64,000 nt of DNA from Halolamina pelagica (lineage in GTDB: Archaea; Halobacteriota; Halobacteria; Halobacteriales; Haloferacaceae): the NCBI RefSeq assembly GCF_900115675.1, contig NZ_FOXI01000001.1, positions 434,001-498,000 of the forward strand, read 5' to 3'. The position numbers were made by a program, and so were the translations under genes. The notes under the pieces were generated by a model, which worked only from the letters and a program-made list of their open reading frames with translations, was not told where the DNA came from and did no database searches. Positions within the stretch are counted from its first letter, which is position 1. Every line of letters starts with the position of its first letter. Positions 42,567 through 50,910 of the stretch are shown piece after piece.

Positions 42567-43541
42567 ATGGAGCGGATTCAACTCGGGAACACCGTTTTCG
42601 AGGGGGCGAACAACGTCTACCTGCTGCAGGGCGACGAGACGGTACTCGTCGACGCCGGCGTCGCCACCGAACCGACCCGCGGGGAGTTCGTCGACGGGTT
42701 GGCGTCGTTCGGCGTCACGCCCGAAGACGTCGACCGCGTGTTCCTGACCCACTGGCACTACGACCACGCCGGCCTGGCGGGGATGATCCAGCAGGCCGGC
42801 GGCGCGACCGTCCACGTCCACGAGGCGGACGCGGAGCTCGTTTCCGGCGAGGAGGCGTCGCTGATCGAGGACCGAACGCTCCAGCAGGAGACGTTCGAGG
42901 CGTGGCAGCTGCCCGACGGCCCTCGCGAGGAGCTCCTCTCGTTCCTCGAGGGCCACGCCGAACTCGCCGGCGAGGACGTCGACGTGACGCCGTTCTCCGG
43001 CGGCGACCGGTTCGCGGTGAACGGGTTCGAACTCGAAGCGGTCCACCTGCCCGGTCACTCCGCCGGCCTCTCCGCGTTCGCGTTCGAGGACGACGGGGAG
43101 CGACAGGCGTTCGTCGGCGACGCCATCCTGCCGAAGTACACGCCCAACGTCGGCGGCGCCGACGTGCGGGTCGAGTCGCCGCTGGCGAAGTACGTCGACA
43201 GCCTGGTCGAAGTCGTCGAGCGGGACTGGGACCGAGCGCTGCCGGGGCACCGCGACACGATCGAGGAGCCCGCCGAGCGCGCGCGTGAGATCATCGGCCA
43301 CCACCGCGAGCGGACCGAACGCGTCGTCGACGTCCTCGACCGCCACGGCGCCTGTGACGTGTGGACCGTGAGCCACCACCTGTTCGGGGAGTTGGACACG
43401 ATCCACATCCTCCACGGGCCGGGCGAGGCGTTCGCCCACCTCGACCACCTCGCGCGACACGGCGTCGTCGAGCGCGAGGCGACCGACTACCGGCTCGCCG
43501 TCGACGAGCCGGACGTCGGCGCGCTGTTCCCCGATCCATAG
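42567..43541 (+). CDS. Metallo-beta-lactamase-fold hydrolase
   Basis: A 324-residue protein with the metal site HWHYDHAGL (H-x-H-x-D-H, residues 62-67), then VHLPGHSAGLSAFAF, FVGDAILP and ALPGHRDTIEEP. The C-terminal 90 residues resemble a winged helix (VVDVLDRHGACDVWTVSHHL), as in the MBL-fold thioester hydrolases of the LACTB2-like group. It probably hydrolyses an ester or thioester with two zinc ions. The ATG at 42567 is chosen by the start of the first strand. The promoter gap to the divergent J-protein gene is 126 bases. Confidence 0.82.
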   Translation: MERIQLGNTVFEGANNVYLLQGDETVLVDAGVATEPTRGEFVDGLASFGVTPEDVDRVFLTHWHYDHAGLAGMIQQAGGATVHVHEADAELVSGEEASLIEDRTLQQETFEAWQLPDGPREELLSFLEGHAELAGEDVDVTPFSGGDRFAVNGFELEAVHLPGHSAGLSAFAFEDDGERQAFVGDAILPKYTPNVGGADVRVESPLAKYVDSLVEVVERDWDRALPGHRDTIEEPAERAREIIGHHRERTERVVDVLDRHGACDVWTVSHHLFGELDTIHILHGPGEAFAHLDHLARHGVVEREATDYRLAVDEPDVGALFPDP

Positions 43542-43614
43542 GCGTCCTCGCCGGCGCGTTCGGGAACGATGCCACGAGTGGTGTGCTTTTAGGTCGGAAG
43601 TCCGGAGTAGGGGT

Positions 43615-44640
43615 ATGACGGAAGCCGACCCCCAGTACCAGGTCGCCGTCGTCGGCGGCGGCCCGGCGGGACTGACGACCGCACTCTACACGACCCGACT
43701 CGGCCACGACACGGTGCTGATCGACCGCGGCGGCGGCCGGGCGGCGATGATGCAGGAGACCCACAACGTCATCGGCATCACCGAGGAGACCTCCGGCAAC
43801 GAACTGCTCCGGACCGCCAAACGCCAGATCGAGTCCTACGGCGCCGACACCGTCCGCGGGATGGTCTCGGCCATCGACGGCGAGGTCGGCGGGTTCGAAC
43901 TCGCCGTCGGCGACGACAGCTACACCGCCGAGCGGGTGGTGCTCGCGACGGGGTTCTCCGACCAGCGTCCGGACCCGCCGCTGCCCCGCACCGGCCGCGG
44001 CCTCCACTACTGCCTGCACTGTGACGCCTACATGTTCATCGACGAGTCGGTGTACGTGATGGGCCACTCCGAGAGCGCCGCCCAGGTCGCGATGATCATG
44101 CTCAACTTCACCGCCGAGGTGGACGTGCTGCTGCGCGGCGAGGAACCGGAGTGGAGCGAGGAGACCGACCGCCAGCTCCGTGCGCACCCGATCGACGTGA
44201 TCGACGAGGAGATCACGGGGATGAACCGCGGCGAGGACGGCTGGCTGGAGTCGTTCGAGTTCGCGGACGGGACGGTCCGGGAGTACCGCGGCGGGTTCCC
44301 CATGTACGGCTCGGACTACAACGCCGACCTGGTGGATGCACTCGGCGTCGAGCGGACCGACGGCGGCGCCGTCGCCGTCGACGACCACGGGCGCACCTCC
44401 GTCAAGGGCGTCTCGGCGGTCGGCGACCTCACGCCCGGCCACAACCAGATCCCGGTCGCGATGGGCGAGGGCGCGAAGGCGGGGATCGGACTGCACTACG
44501 ACCTGCGCGAGTTCCCCAAGTCGCTCGAGGAACTCGACGGCGGGTCGGTGGACCCGGCGTCGACGCCCGCGGTGTCGGCGGAGATCCGTGAGGCTGCCCG
44601 CCGCCGGGACGAGTCCGAAGCGCCGACAGCCGACGACTGA
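43615..44640 (+). CDS. Thioredoxin-reductase-like FAD/NAD(P) oxidoreductase
   Basis: A 341-residue flavoprotein. FAD binding starts VAVVGGGPAGLTTALYTTRL (residues 10-29). The redox pair is Cys133-Leu-His-Cys136 in GLHYCLHCDAYM. The NAD(P) region is VYVMGHSESAAQVA. The C-terminal FAD motif is VKGVSAVGDLTPGHNQIPVA. Classic thioredoxin reductase uses CATC; CLHC is a family variation. It may reduce a thioredoxin, glutaredoxin or another disulfide carrier, and might supply the peroxiredoxin at 35.5 kb. It follows the MBL gene 73 bases later on the same strand. Confidence 0.82.
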   Translation: MTEADPQYQVAVVGGGPAGLTTALYTTRLGHDTVLIDRGGGRAAMMQETHNVIGITEETSGNELLRTAKRQIESYGADTVRGMVSAIDGEVGGFELAVGDDSYTAERVVLATGFSDQRPDPPLPRTGRGLHYCLHCDAYMFIDESVYVMGHSESAAQVAMIMLNFTAEVDVLLRGEEPEWSEETDRQLRAHPIDVIDEEITGMNRGEDGWLESFEFADGTVREYRGGFPMYGSDYNADLVDALGVERTDGGAVAVDDHGRTSVKGVSAVGDLTPGHNQIPVAMGEGAKAGIGLHYDLREFPKSLEELDGGSVDPASTPAVSAEIREAARRRDESEAPTADD

Positions 44641-44676
44641 TCGCGCCCGGGGGCAGTCGACGCGAAGGGGAACGCC

Positions 44677-44683
44677 CTTATTT
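44677..44683 (+). promoter_or_regulatory. TATA-like box of tRNA-Gly
   Basis: CTTATTT, 24-30 bases before the tRNA 5' end. Confidence 0.45.
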
Positions 44684-44706
44684 CTGCGTGTGGTTACTCC
44701 GAGTGC

Positions 44707-44777
44707 GCACCGATGGTCTAGTGGCAGGACCTGAGCCTTCCAAGCTCATGGCCCGGGTTCAAATCCCGGTCGGTGCA
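44707..44777 (+). tRNA. tRNA-Gly (anticodon TCC)
   Basis: A complete 71-base cloverleaf. The acceptor GCACCGA pairs with TCGGTGC, the anticodon stem TGAGC/GCTCA encloses CTTCCAA with anticodon TCC, and the T arm is CCGGG-TTCAAAT-CCCGG. The discriminator base is A, and no CCA is encoded. It decodes GGA and GGG. A palindrome TCCGCTAGCGGA at 44794-44805 just beyond it may help end transcription. Confidence 0.96.
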
Positions 44778-44904
44778 TCTGTCACGTGCTGAGTCCGCTA
44801 GCGGATTCTCCGTTCCGAAGTGAAGCAACACAACGCTGTATCCGTGGTTGAACACGCTCGAGGTTCATCACGGCAGTCCCCGACTTCTGAGGACGACGGT
44901 CGAC

Positions 44905-44933
44905 TTCCCATATTGTGGGAATTCTGAAAATTC
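44905..44933. promoter_or_regulatory. Two overlapping inverted repeats before the CBS gene
   Basis: TTCCCA-TATTG-TGGGAA (44905-44921) and GAATT-CTGAA-AATTC (44919-44933) share three bases. They lie 42-70 bases before the ATG, covering the likely TATA and BRE region. A repressor or activator site is likely. Confidence 0.45.
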
Positions 44934-44974
44934 ATTTGGGAGTTCCGGTGCTACCCCCATGTGGGTGTAAACCA

Positions 44975-45394
44975 ATGCCAATCGAAGACCTCGCCCGAAG
45001 CGATACCGTCATGGCCGACCCCGGGACTCCCGTCACCGACCTTGCAGCGACCATGGACGAGGAGAACGTCGGGAGTATCGTGATCACGACCGACGAGACG
45101 CCGGTCGGTATCGTCACTGACCGAGATCTGACTGTCCGCGTCCTCGCGGCGGGAACTGAGCCGACCGAGCAAACCGCCGAGGACGTGATGACCACCGATC
45201 TCTGTACGGTCGACCCCGATACCGGGTTCTACGAGGCAGCCACGCTGATGGCTGACAACGGGATCCGACGGCTCCCCGTCTGTGAGGGTGATTCGCTCGT
45301 CGGGATCATCACTGCCGACGACATAGCGGAACTGATCGCCGACGAGCAACAGCTGCTCGGAGACATCATCCGAGCTCAGCGACCTGAGTACTGA
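44975..45394 (+). CDS. CBS-domain pair protein
   Basis: A 139-residue protein made of two CBS repeats: VTDLAATMDEENVGSIVITT, IVTDRDLTVRVLA, then the second repeat GFYEAATLMADNGIRRLPVC, IITADDIAELIADEQQ. Paired CBS domains bind adenosine nucleotides or S-adenosyl compounds and signal energy state. It stands alone without an effector domain, so it probably acts on a partner protein. The ATG at 44975 fits the first repeat; an earlier ATG would add 20 non-family residues. Its inverted-repeat control region is unusual for this kind of gene. Confidence 0.85.
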   Translation: MPIEDLARSDTVMADPGTPVTDLAATMDEENVGSIVITTDETPVGIVTDRDLTVRVLAAGTEPTEQTAEDVMTTDLCTVDPDTGFYEAATLMADNGIRRLPVCEGDSLVGIITADDIAELIADEQQLLGDIIRAQRPEY

Positions 45395-45547
45395 CTCAAT
45401 CCGGGTGGAGTCCCGTTCGAAACCGAAGAGTAAGGGGAACGAGGATCGGCGAGACCGTGCTTGAGGCGATGAACGACCACTTCAGCCCCGACATGGCCGA
45501 TTTTCCGGTTGAAGTCGGGGCGGGACCGAGTCGGCCGACGCCGACAG

Positions 45548-46588
45548 TTAGCGGTCGCGGGCCCGTTCGCGCCGACGTTCCAGCAGCGTCCGCACACCTT
45601 GCCCCGGTCCGCCCTCGATCGGCCACCCCTTCGTCCGCCACTGGGGCGGCTCCGGCTCGAACGAGTCACAGCGACTGCCGCACTCGCTCTCCGTCTGACA
45701 GCGGCCCTTGGCGCCACACACGGGTACGACTCCGCGACCCGCCCGCGCGACCTCGAACTTCCGACAGTCCGGCCGCATCGTCTCCGTGATCGAGCGCCAC
45801 CCCTTGCCGTAAGCTCGCTCGGCGATCAGACGCCGGCGCCGTGCTTTCTCCTCGGCGTCGAACTGATCGCTCGGCGCCCCGACCTCGAGTTCCGATGGGA
45901 GCCAGTCGACCGTCGCCGCGTCGGCGCCGACGCCGACGCCGTCGGCCGTCCCGAAGTCGAACGTCAGCACCCCCGCCTCGACCGGGAACTGTCGTAACAG
46001 GGCCGGCTCCACGCGGTCGCCGGTTCGACCGGTCGCGAGCCACACCTCGTCGGCCAGCGCGGTTTCTACGTCGTGTTCCAGCTGGTCCGAGAGCGCGGCG
46101 GCGGCGCTGGCGTCCAGGTCCGGTTTGTTCTCGACGGCGACGATTCGCTCGACCCAGTCGGGGTAAGGACGCTTCCGGCGGATCTCGATCCGGTTGCCGC
46201 TCTTGCGCTCGTCGACCAGCCCCCGCGATGCCGCGCGGTGGATCGCTTCCCGAACGTAGCGCCAGGGGTAGCCCGGGTCCGGGAGCGCGTCCCGGTAGTA
46301 GGCCCACTCAGCGGGGGCGTGGCGGACGATCGGGAGCAGGTCGCCGTCGATCGCGCGGTCGCCGAACGATCGACGGGCGGCGAACCCCGCCGGGTCGCAC
46401 TCGATCACGATGGTGTCCCAGCGGCGCCGCTGGGTGCCGAGTTGGCGCGAGACGATCACCGGCGTCCCGTCGGCGGAAGCGCCGCTGGCGTCGCCGCCAC
46501 CCGCCTCGGTGGGGCGCCAGTCGAGTTCGGCCCAGCGACAGACCAACAGCTCGAAGCTGAACTCCGAACCGACGGTGGGGGTCGGCAC
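45548..46588 (-). CDS. DUF5787-like protein, possible Fe-S PD-(D/E)XK nuclease
   Basis: A 346-residue protein with a GTG start. Its layout resembles Cas4/RecB-type iron-sulfur nucleases: one N-terminal Cys (Cys17, FELLVCRWAELDW), an acidic strand WDTIVIECD (Asp58, Glu63), an E-x-K strand IVAVENKPDLD (Glu153, Lys155) with Gln169 in the following helix, then a C-terminal Cys group: Cys275, Cys291, Cys297, Cys303 and Cys307 (VCGAKGRC, SECGSRCDSF). Basic residues follow. A nuclease role is my inference; the DUF5787 label is from memory. It is 3 bases downstream of the Nudix gene, in one operon. Confidence 0.6.
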   Translation of the reverse strand: MPTPTVGSEFSFELLVCRWAELDWRPTEAGGGDASGASADGTPVIVSRQLGTQRRRWDTIVIECDPAGFAARRSFGDRAIDGDLLPIVRHAPAEWAYYRDALPDPGYPWRYVREAIHRAASRGLVDERKSGNRIEIRRKRPYPDWVERIVAVENKPDLDASAAAALSDQLEHDVETALADEVWLATGRTGDRVEPALLRQFPVEAGVLTFDFGTADGVGVGADAATVDWLPSELEVGAPSDQFDAEEKARRRRLIAERAYGKGWRSITETMRPDCRKFEVARAGRGVVPVCGAKGRCQTESECGSRCDSFEPEPPQWRTKGWPIEGGPGQGVRTLLERRRERARDR

Positions 46589-46591
46589 CGC

Positions 46592-47050
46592 TTACGCCGG
46601 CGTACCGACGTATCCCTCGCCCTCGGCCTCCTTCACGTCGTCGAGGTACTCGTGGGCCTCCTCGAGGATGTCGCGGGGGCCGTCCTGCGTGATCGTGTTG
46701 AGGGCCTGATCGTAGTCCCGCCACTGCATGTCGCGGTGTTCGGCCGAGAGTTCGGCGCTGGCCTCGAACGACCGGGCGATGAACAGGTGGACCGTCTTGT
46801 GGATCGTGTTCCCGTTGGCCTCGAACACGTAGTTGTACTCCCTGCGAAAGCCGTCGATGAGTCTGAAGTCCTCGATGCCGGCTTCCTCCGTCACTTCTCT
46901 GATCGCGGTCTGTTGGAGCTCCTCTTCCCCCTCGACCCCGCCCTTGGGGAACTCCCAGTCCCCGGGTCGGCTCTTCAGGAGCAGGTACTCCCGTTCGCCG
47001 CGGGTGTCGCGGAAGAGGATGGCTCCGGCAGACGTCGCTTCGACCGTCAT
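46592..47050 (-). CDS. Nudix hydrolase, Ap4A-hydrolase-like
   Basis: A 152-residue protein with a perfect Nudix box from Gly37 to Ile59 (GGVEGEEELQQTAIREVTEE, then AGI), which binds the metal and the diphosphate. The surrounding sequence (LLLKSRPGDWEFPKGGVEG, then HLFIARSF) is like diadenosine tetraphosphate hydrolases and MutT-type pyrophosphatases. It cuts nucleoside diphosphates linked to another group; Ap4A is the best guess. It is transcribed before the DUF5787-like gene. Confidence 0.85.
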   Translation of the reverse strand: MTVEATSAGAILFRDTRGEREYLLLKSRPGDWEFPKGGVEGEEELQQTAIREVTEEAGIEDFRLIDGFRREYNYVFEANGNTIHKTVHLFIARSFEASAELSAEHRDMQWRDYDQALNTITQDGPRDILEEAHEYLDDVKEAEGEGYVGTPA

Positions 47051-47169
47051 TAGGTCTCGGTACGCGTCGTGCTCTTAAATTGGCTTCGGTGGGCCAAAAC
47101 CCCGGTTCAGCATCCGTCCTGTCAGCCACCGGTAGATGCGCTTTTCACGCTCGAACCCAACCTCCGAGT

Positions 47170-47496
47170 ATGACCTTCGTCACGACGCTGACGTTCCGGA
47201 GCGGGGACCGGGCCGTCCTCGACGACACCGTCACGGGGCTCAAAGACCGCGTCGAGCGCAAGGGCGCCGAGTGCAAAGGCCCCCACCAGGAACAGCCCGA
47301 ACACCACACCGTCCCGCTGTTCAGCCGCTGTCAGCCGGGCGAGCAGTGCGACCCCTGGAACTACACCGTCTACACGCGCTGGCTGGAGATCCACGGCTCC
47401 GACCACATCGCCCGCGAGGTCGTCGCGACCGACCTGCCGGACTCGATCCGGGTCGAAGTCGACGTGGAGCGCCGCGCGAGTCAGGCCTACCGCTGA
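47170..47496 (+). CDS. Ribosomal protein S10 (uS10)-like paralogue
   Basis: A 108-residue protein. The pattern TFRSGDRAVLDDTVTGLKDR, VERKGAECKGPHQE, HHTVPLFSRC and TRWLEIHGSD follows the uS10/NusE ferredoxin-like fold. It differs from true S10 by having three extra cysteines (ECKG, SRCQPGEQC). True rpsJ normally sits in the S10 operon, so this is a second copy with an unknown role, perhaps in transcription antitermination or in RNA processing. The ATG at 47170 starts the first strand. Confidence 0.65.
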   Translation: MTFVTTLTFRSGDRAVLDDTVTGLKDRVERKGAECKGPHQEQPEHHTVPLFSRCQPGEQCDPWNYTVYTRWLEIHGSDHIAREVVATDLPDSIRVEVDVERRASQAYR

Positions 47497-47554
47497 CGGA
47501 TCGTCTCTCCGATCGAGCAGTCTCCTTCTCCCCCGGAAAAACGCCGACGCCGAC

Positions 47555-47794
47555 TCAGACGAGCTCGGCTTCGCCAGTCGACCTGTCGGCGTCGAACGCC
47601 GTCACGCGGATGCGTACCTCCTCGTCGACGGCCACGTCCGTGTCCGGCAGGCGGAGTCGCGTATCCCCGATCCGAACCAGCGCGTCGTCGCCGTCGCGAC
47701 CCGTGACGATTACGGGGAGTTCGTCGCCCGGTTGGTACTGCGGCGTCGCCGTTCGGAACTCGAGCCCCGCCAAGAACGCGTCGAGTCGGCTCAT
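47555..47794 (-). CDS. Small OB/TRAM-like protein (probably DUF7513 family)
   Basis: A 79-residue protein: LDAFLAGLEFRTATPQYQPG, then ELPVIVTGRDGDDALVRIGD and the beta strands VRIRVTAFDADRSTGEAEL. The strand pattern is that of a TRAM/OB fold, which binds RNA or nucleic acid in archaea. The ATG overlaps the nhaC stop by four bases (ATGA), so it is translated from the antiporter message. The DUF label is from memory. Confidence 0.6.
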   Translation of the reverse strand: MSRLDAFLAGLEFRTATPQYQPGDELPVIVTGRDGDDALVRIGDTRLRLPDTDVAVDEEVRIRVTAFDADRSTGEAELV

Positions 47795-49338
47795 ACGCGA
47801 CTCACCTCCTCGCTCTCGCGGTCGCTAACGTACTCGCGACCGAACCCGGTCACCGCCGCGAACAGGAACACTGCCACGAGGAACCAGCCGTGGAACACGT
47901 ACGGGAACACCGCGGCCGGGTTGACGATCATGTCGGCCGTGAACCACGCGTACTCGTCGGGGAGCGTCTGCATCGCGGAGTAGCCAGCGAGCACGCCGCC
48001 GCCCCACGGGAAGATGTAGCCCAGCGCGGAGGTGTTGGCGTCGAGGATGTTGGCCCGGCGGTAGCCGTTGATGTTGAACCGCCGGCCGAGCGTCCGGACG
48101 TACGGCGCGATCGCGATCTCGGCGGCGGTGTTGATGGTGACCATCGCGTTGACCATCGCGGTCCCGAGCACCATCGTCACCTCCGCGCGCCGGACCGTCG
48201 TCGCGACCCGCTCGAGCAGCCAGTTCTGGAGCGCCTCGAACCCGCCGCCCCGGCGCATGATCTGTGCGCCGGCGACGATCAGCAGCGTGAGGACGATCAG
48301 CGGGAAGAAGCCCACCGCACCGTTGTAGAGGCTGCCGCCGATCCCGGCCTCACCAGCCGGGACTGTCTCGACGACCGCCCCGATCAGCGGCGCCGTGTCG
48401 AAGGTGGCTGCGAGCCCGGAGCTCTCCGGCGCCATGAACACGAGCACGTCGCTGACTCCCACCTCGACCAGGTCGAAGTAGCCGAGCAGGACGTTGAGCA
48501 CGAACGCGGTGGCCAGCCCCCACGAGACCGCCTCGACGATGTGGCGACCCCGGATGGCCGTGCCGATGACGATCGCGACCGGGATCAGGTGGAGCAGCCC
48601 CCACGCGGCGCCCGCAGTCACGCCCGACCCGGTGGCCGGAGCGGTCGTCGCCATCGTCGTCCCGGCGATCAGGAAGGCGAAAAACGCCGGTACCGCGGCG
48701 GCGACGGCGTACTTCACGCGCGAGGCGACCACGCCGCCGATGTCGGCGTTCTGTGTCACCGCGCTCACGATGGTCGTGTCGGAGACCGGTGCGAGGTTGT
48801 CCCCGAACACGGCGCCGGAGAGGATCGCCCCGAACAGGAGGATCGGGTTCGTCCCGAGCAGGAGCCCCGCCGGGAATACGAGCGTCACGAAGGCGATGGT
48901 CGTCCCGTACCCCGTTCCGATCCCGGTCGCGAGCACCCCCGCGAGCAGGAACGTCACTGCCGGGAACAGCGTCGCCCCGACCTCGGCGGCGTTCGCGGCC
49001 CAGACCAGCCCGTCGACGAAGCCGCCGGCCTGGATGGTGTTCGCGAACATCCCCGCCCAGAGCCACGCGACGGCGGCCGTCGCCGCCACCTTCTGGGTCA
49101 TCCCCTCGAAGATGGCGTCCGCGTACGCCTTCCAGTCGCCCCGGACGAAGGGGAGCCCCGCGATGAGGCCGACCAGCATCCCGACGACGAGCCCCGAGGT
49201 GTCGCCGATGCCCAGCACGCCGGACTGGAACACGGCCCAGACGATGAACACTCCGATCGGGATGGCGCTGATCGCTGGCCCACCGTGGAACTCGAGGCTC
49301 CGACCTCGCTCTGCGTCGATCGTTGGCTCCTCTTCCAT
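47791..49338 (-). CDS. NhaC-type Na+/H+ antiporter
   Basis: A 515-residue membrane protein with 12-14 predicted segments. NhaC-family signature pieces are GDWKAYADAIFEGMTQ, FGDNLAPVSDTTIVSAVTQN (the ion-binding region with Asp and Thr), and INTAAEIAIAPYVRTL. It exchanges internal sodium for external protons, or carries organic counterparts such as malate-lactate in relatives. Sodium export is basic to haloarchaea. ATTTATT about 28 bases before the ATG is a plausible TATA box. Confidence 0.88.
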   Translation of the reverse strand: MEEEPTIDAERGRSLEFHGGPAISAIPIGVFIVWAVFQSGVLGIGDTSGLVVGMLVGLIAGLPFVRGDWKAYADAIFEGMTQKVAATAAVAWLWAGMFANTIQAGGFVDGLVWAANAAEVGATLFPAVTFLLAGVLATGIGTGYGTTIAFVTLVFPAGLLLGTNPILLFGAILSGAVFGDNLAPVSDTTIVSAVTQNADIGGVVASRVKYAVAAAVPAFFAFLIAGTTMATTAPATGSGVTAGAAWGLLHLIPVAIVIGTAIRGRHIVEAVSWGLATAFVLNVLLGYFDLVEVGVSDVLVFMAPESSGLAATFDTAPLIGAVVETVPAGEAGIGGSLYNGAVGFFPLIVLTLLIVAGAQIMRRGGGFEALQNWLLERVATTVRRAEVTMVLGTAMVNAMVTINTAAEIAIAPYVRTLGRRFNINGYRRANILDANTSALGYIFPWGGGVLAGYSAMQTLPDEYAWFTADMIVNPAAVFPYVFHGWFLVAVFLFAAVTGFGREYVSDRESEEVSRV

Positions 49339-49363
49339 ACACTATGGTGGCGGCACGGGCTGG

Positions 49364-49370
49364 AATAAAT
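49364..49370 (-). promoter_or_regulatory. TATA-like box of nhaC
   Basis: ATTTATT on the minus strand, 26-32 bases before the ATG at 49338. Confidence 0.45.
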
Positions 49371-49426
49371 CATACGTCACAGCGATCCCCCTCGTCCACG
49401 GGGCACTCGCTGCCGCCACGCCGGGG

Positions 49427-49432
49427 TTTAAG
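49427..49432 (+). promoter_or_regulatory. TATA-like box of the M20 gene
   Basis: TTTAAG, 25-30 bases before the GTG at 49457. It supports this start as leaderless. Confidence 0.5.
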
Positions 49433-49456
49433 CGCCTGCCGGCCGACCGATCCGGC

Positions 49457-50740
49457 GTGACCGTAGACGCCGACGCGCTGACCGAACTCCGCCGAGATCT
49501 CCACCGCCATCCCGAGCCGGCGTGGTGTGAGTTCTACACCACCGCGCGCATCGTCGAGGAACTCCGGGCTCGCGACGTGGACGAACTCCACGTCGGCCCG
49601 GACGCGCTCGAAGACGACGACGAGCCGCGGATGTCCCTCCCCGACCAGGCTACCCGCGACGAGTGGAAGGCGCGCGCCGAGGAAGCGGGCGCCGACGCCG
49701 ACCTCGTCGACCGTCTCGACGGCGGCAACACCGGCGTCGTCGCGGTCGTCGAACGGGGCGAGGGACCGACGATCGGCCTCCGGGTCGACATCGACGGCCT
49801 CCCGATCCCCGAGTCCGACGACGCGGACCACGTCCCCGCGGCCGAGGGGTTCCGTTCGGAGAACGAGGGGTACATGCACGCCTGCGGGCACGACGCCCAC
49901 GCGACCGTCGGGTTGGGCGTGCTCGACGCGGTGCGACACAGCGACTTCTCGGGCACGCTGAAGGTGTTCTTCCAGCCCGCGGAGGAGCGCGTCGCCGGCG
50001 GCGGCCCGATGTCCCGCTCGGGCCACTTGGACGACGTGGACTCCCTCTACGCGGTCCACATCGGGCTCGACCACCCGACCGGCGAGATCGTCGCCGGCGT
50101 CGGCGGCTTCCTCGCCGTCTCCGGGTTCGAAGCCGAGTTCACGGGCACGCCGGCCCACGCCGGCGCCCACCCCGAGGAGGGCGACAACGCGATCCAGGCG
50201 ATGGCCGAAGCCATCACCGGCATGTACGCCGTCCCGCGCCACGCCGACGGGCCGACCCGAGTGAACGCCGGCGTCGTCGACGGCGGAACGGCCTCGAACA
50301 TCATCGCCGAGGAGGCCCGGATGGAGTGTGAGGTTCGCGGCCAGACCACCGAACTGATGGAGTACATGTGGGAGGAGACGGGCCGAGTCGTCGACGCCGC
50401 CGCCGACATGCACGACGTGGACGCGGAGCGCACCCGGAACTCCCGCGCGCCCTCCGCCGAGAGCGACGAGGAACTCGCCGCGGTCGTCGCCGACGTGGCC
50501 GAGGGCGTCGAGGGCGTCGACTCGATCATGGACCACGACGACCTCGGCGGCAGCGAGGACGCGACCTTCCTGATGAACCGCGTGCAGGAGAACGGCGGGA
50601 ACGCCTGCTACGTCGGCCTCGGCACCGATCACCCCGGCGGCCACCACACGTCGACGTTCGACGTCGACGAGGAATCGCTCCGTATCGGTGTGAAGACGCT
50701 GGCGGGGGCGATCGAGGCACTCGGCGAGCAGGCGGACTGA
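49457..50740 (+). CDS. M20-family amidohydrolase (AbgB/HipO-like)
   Basis: A 427-residue zinc hydrolase. The metal ligands and catalytic Glu are in GYMHACGHDAHATVG and FFQPAEERVAGGGPM. The inserted dimerisation domain runs at about 220-330 (SGFEAEFTGTPAHAGAHPEE). The GTG start gives VTVDADALTELRRDLHRHPE, the usual N-terminus of aminoacylase-type M20 enzymes. It cuts an N-acyl or amide bond of an amino acid conjugate; which one cannot be told. It is divergent from nhaC, with a 118-base gap holding both TATA boxes. Confidence 0.85.
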   Translation: MTVDADALTELRRDLHRHPEPAWCEFYTTARIVEELRARDVDELHVGPDALEDDDEPRMSLPDQATRDEWKARAEEAGADADLVDRLDGGNTGVVAVVERGEGPTIGLRVDIDGLPIPESDDADHVPAAEGFRSENEGYMHACGHDAHATVGLGVLDAVRHSDFSGTLKVFFQPAEERVAGGGPMSRSGHLDDVDSLYAVHIGLDHPTGEIVAGVGGFLAVSGFEAEFTGTPAHAGAHPEEGDNAIQAMAEAITGMYAVPRHADGPTRVNAGVVDGGTASNIIAEEARMECEVRGQTTELMEYMWEETGRVVDAAADMHDVDAERTRNSRAPSAESDEELAAVVADVAEGVEGVDSIMDHDDLGGSEDATFLMNRVQENGGNACYVGLGTDHPGGHHTSTFDVDEESLRIGVKTLAGAIEALGEQAD

Positions 50741-50826
50741 TAGATCGGCACTCCCCACGAACGACCGGAGGGAGTGAGTGGGCCAAGGAGACCCCGGAGT
50801 TCCCGCGAGGGTACCGAGCGGGAACA

Positions 50827-50847
50827 CGAGAGAGCGGAGCTCTCTCG
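50827..50847. repeat. Perfect 9-base hairpin
   Basis: CGAGAGAGC, loop GGA, GCTCTCTCG. It lies 87 bases after the M20 stop in the converging gap and may be part of the repeat described next. Confidence 0.5.
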
Positions 50848-50875
50848 GAGGGGTCGACGCAGGCTTTTGGTCGAG

Positions 50876-50910
50876 CTTTTGCAAGGGCCCTCCGGGGCCC
50901 GCAGCAAAAG
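50876..50910. repeat. GC-rich composite hairpin, probable dispersed haloarchaeal repeat
   Basis: CTTTTGC pairs with GCAAAAG and GGGCCC with GGGCCC, around the loop TCCG; AA and GCA form a small bulge. The flanks carry copies of GGTCGAG (50869-50875, 50910-50916, 50925-50931), so the whole has both inverted and direct symmetry. I recall similar sequences (CTTTTGCaaGGG...) after genes of other haloarchaea. It may act as a terminator for both converging genes. Confidence 0.5.

Noticed and set aside
44794-44805. Palindrome TCCGCTAGCGGA after tRNA-Gly as an integration site
   Set aside because: No integrase, no second copy and no gene-content change is visible; it fits a simple hairpin after the tRNA.
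45457-45789. Frame beginning MLEAMNDHFSPDMADFPVEVGA after the CBS gene
   Set aside because: The first 20 residues could be a remnant of another gene or transposase, but the frame then runs antisense into the nuclease-like gene. Too short to support.
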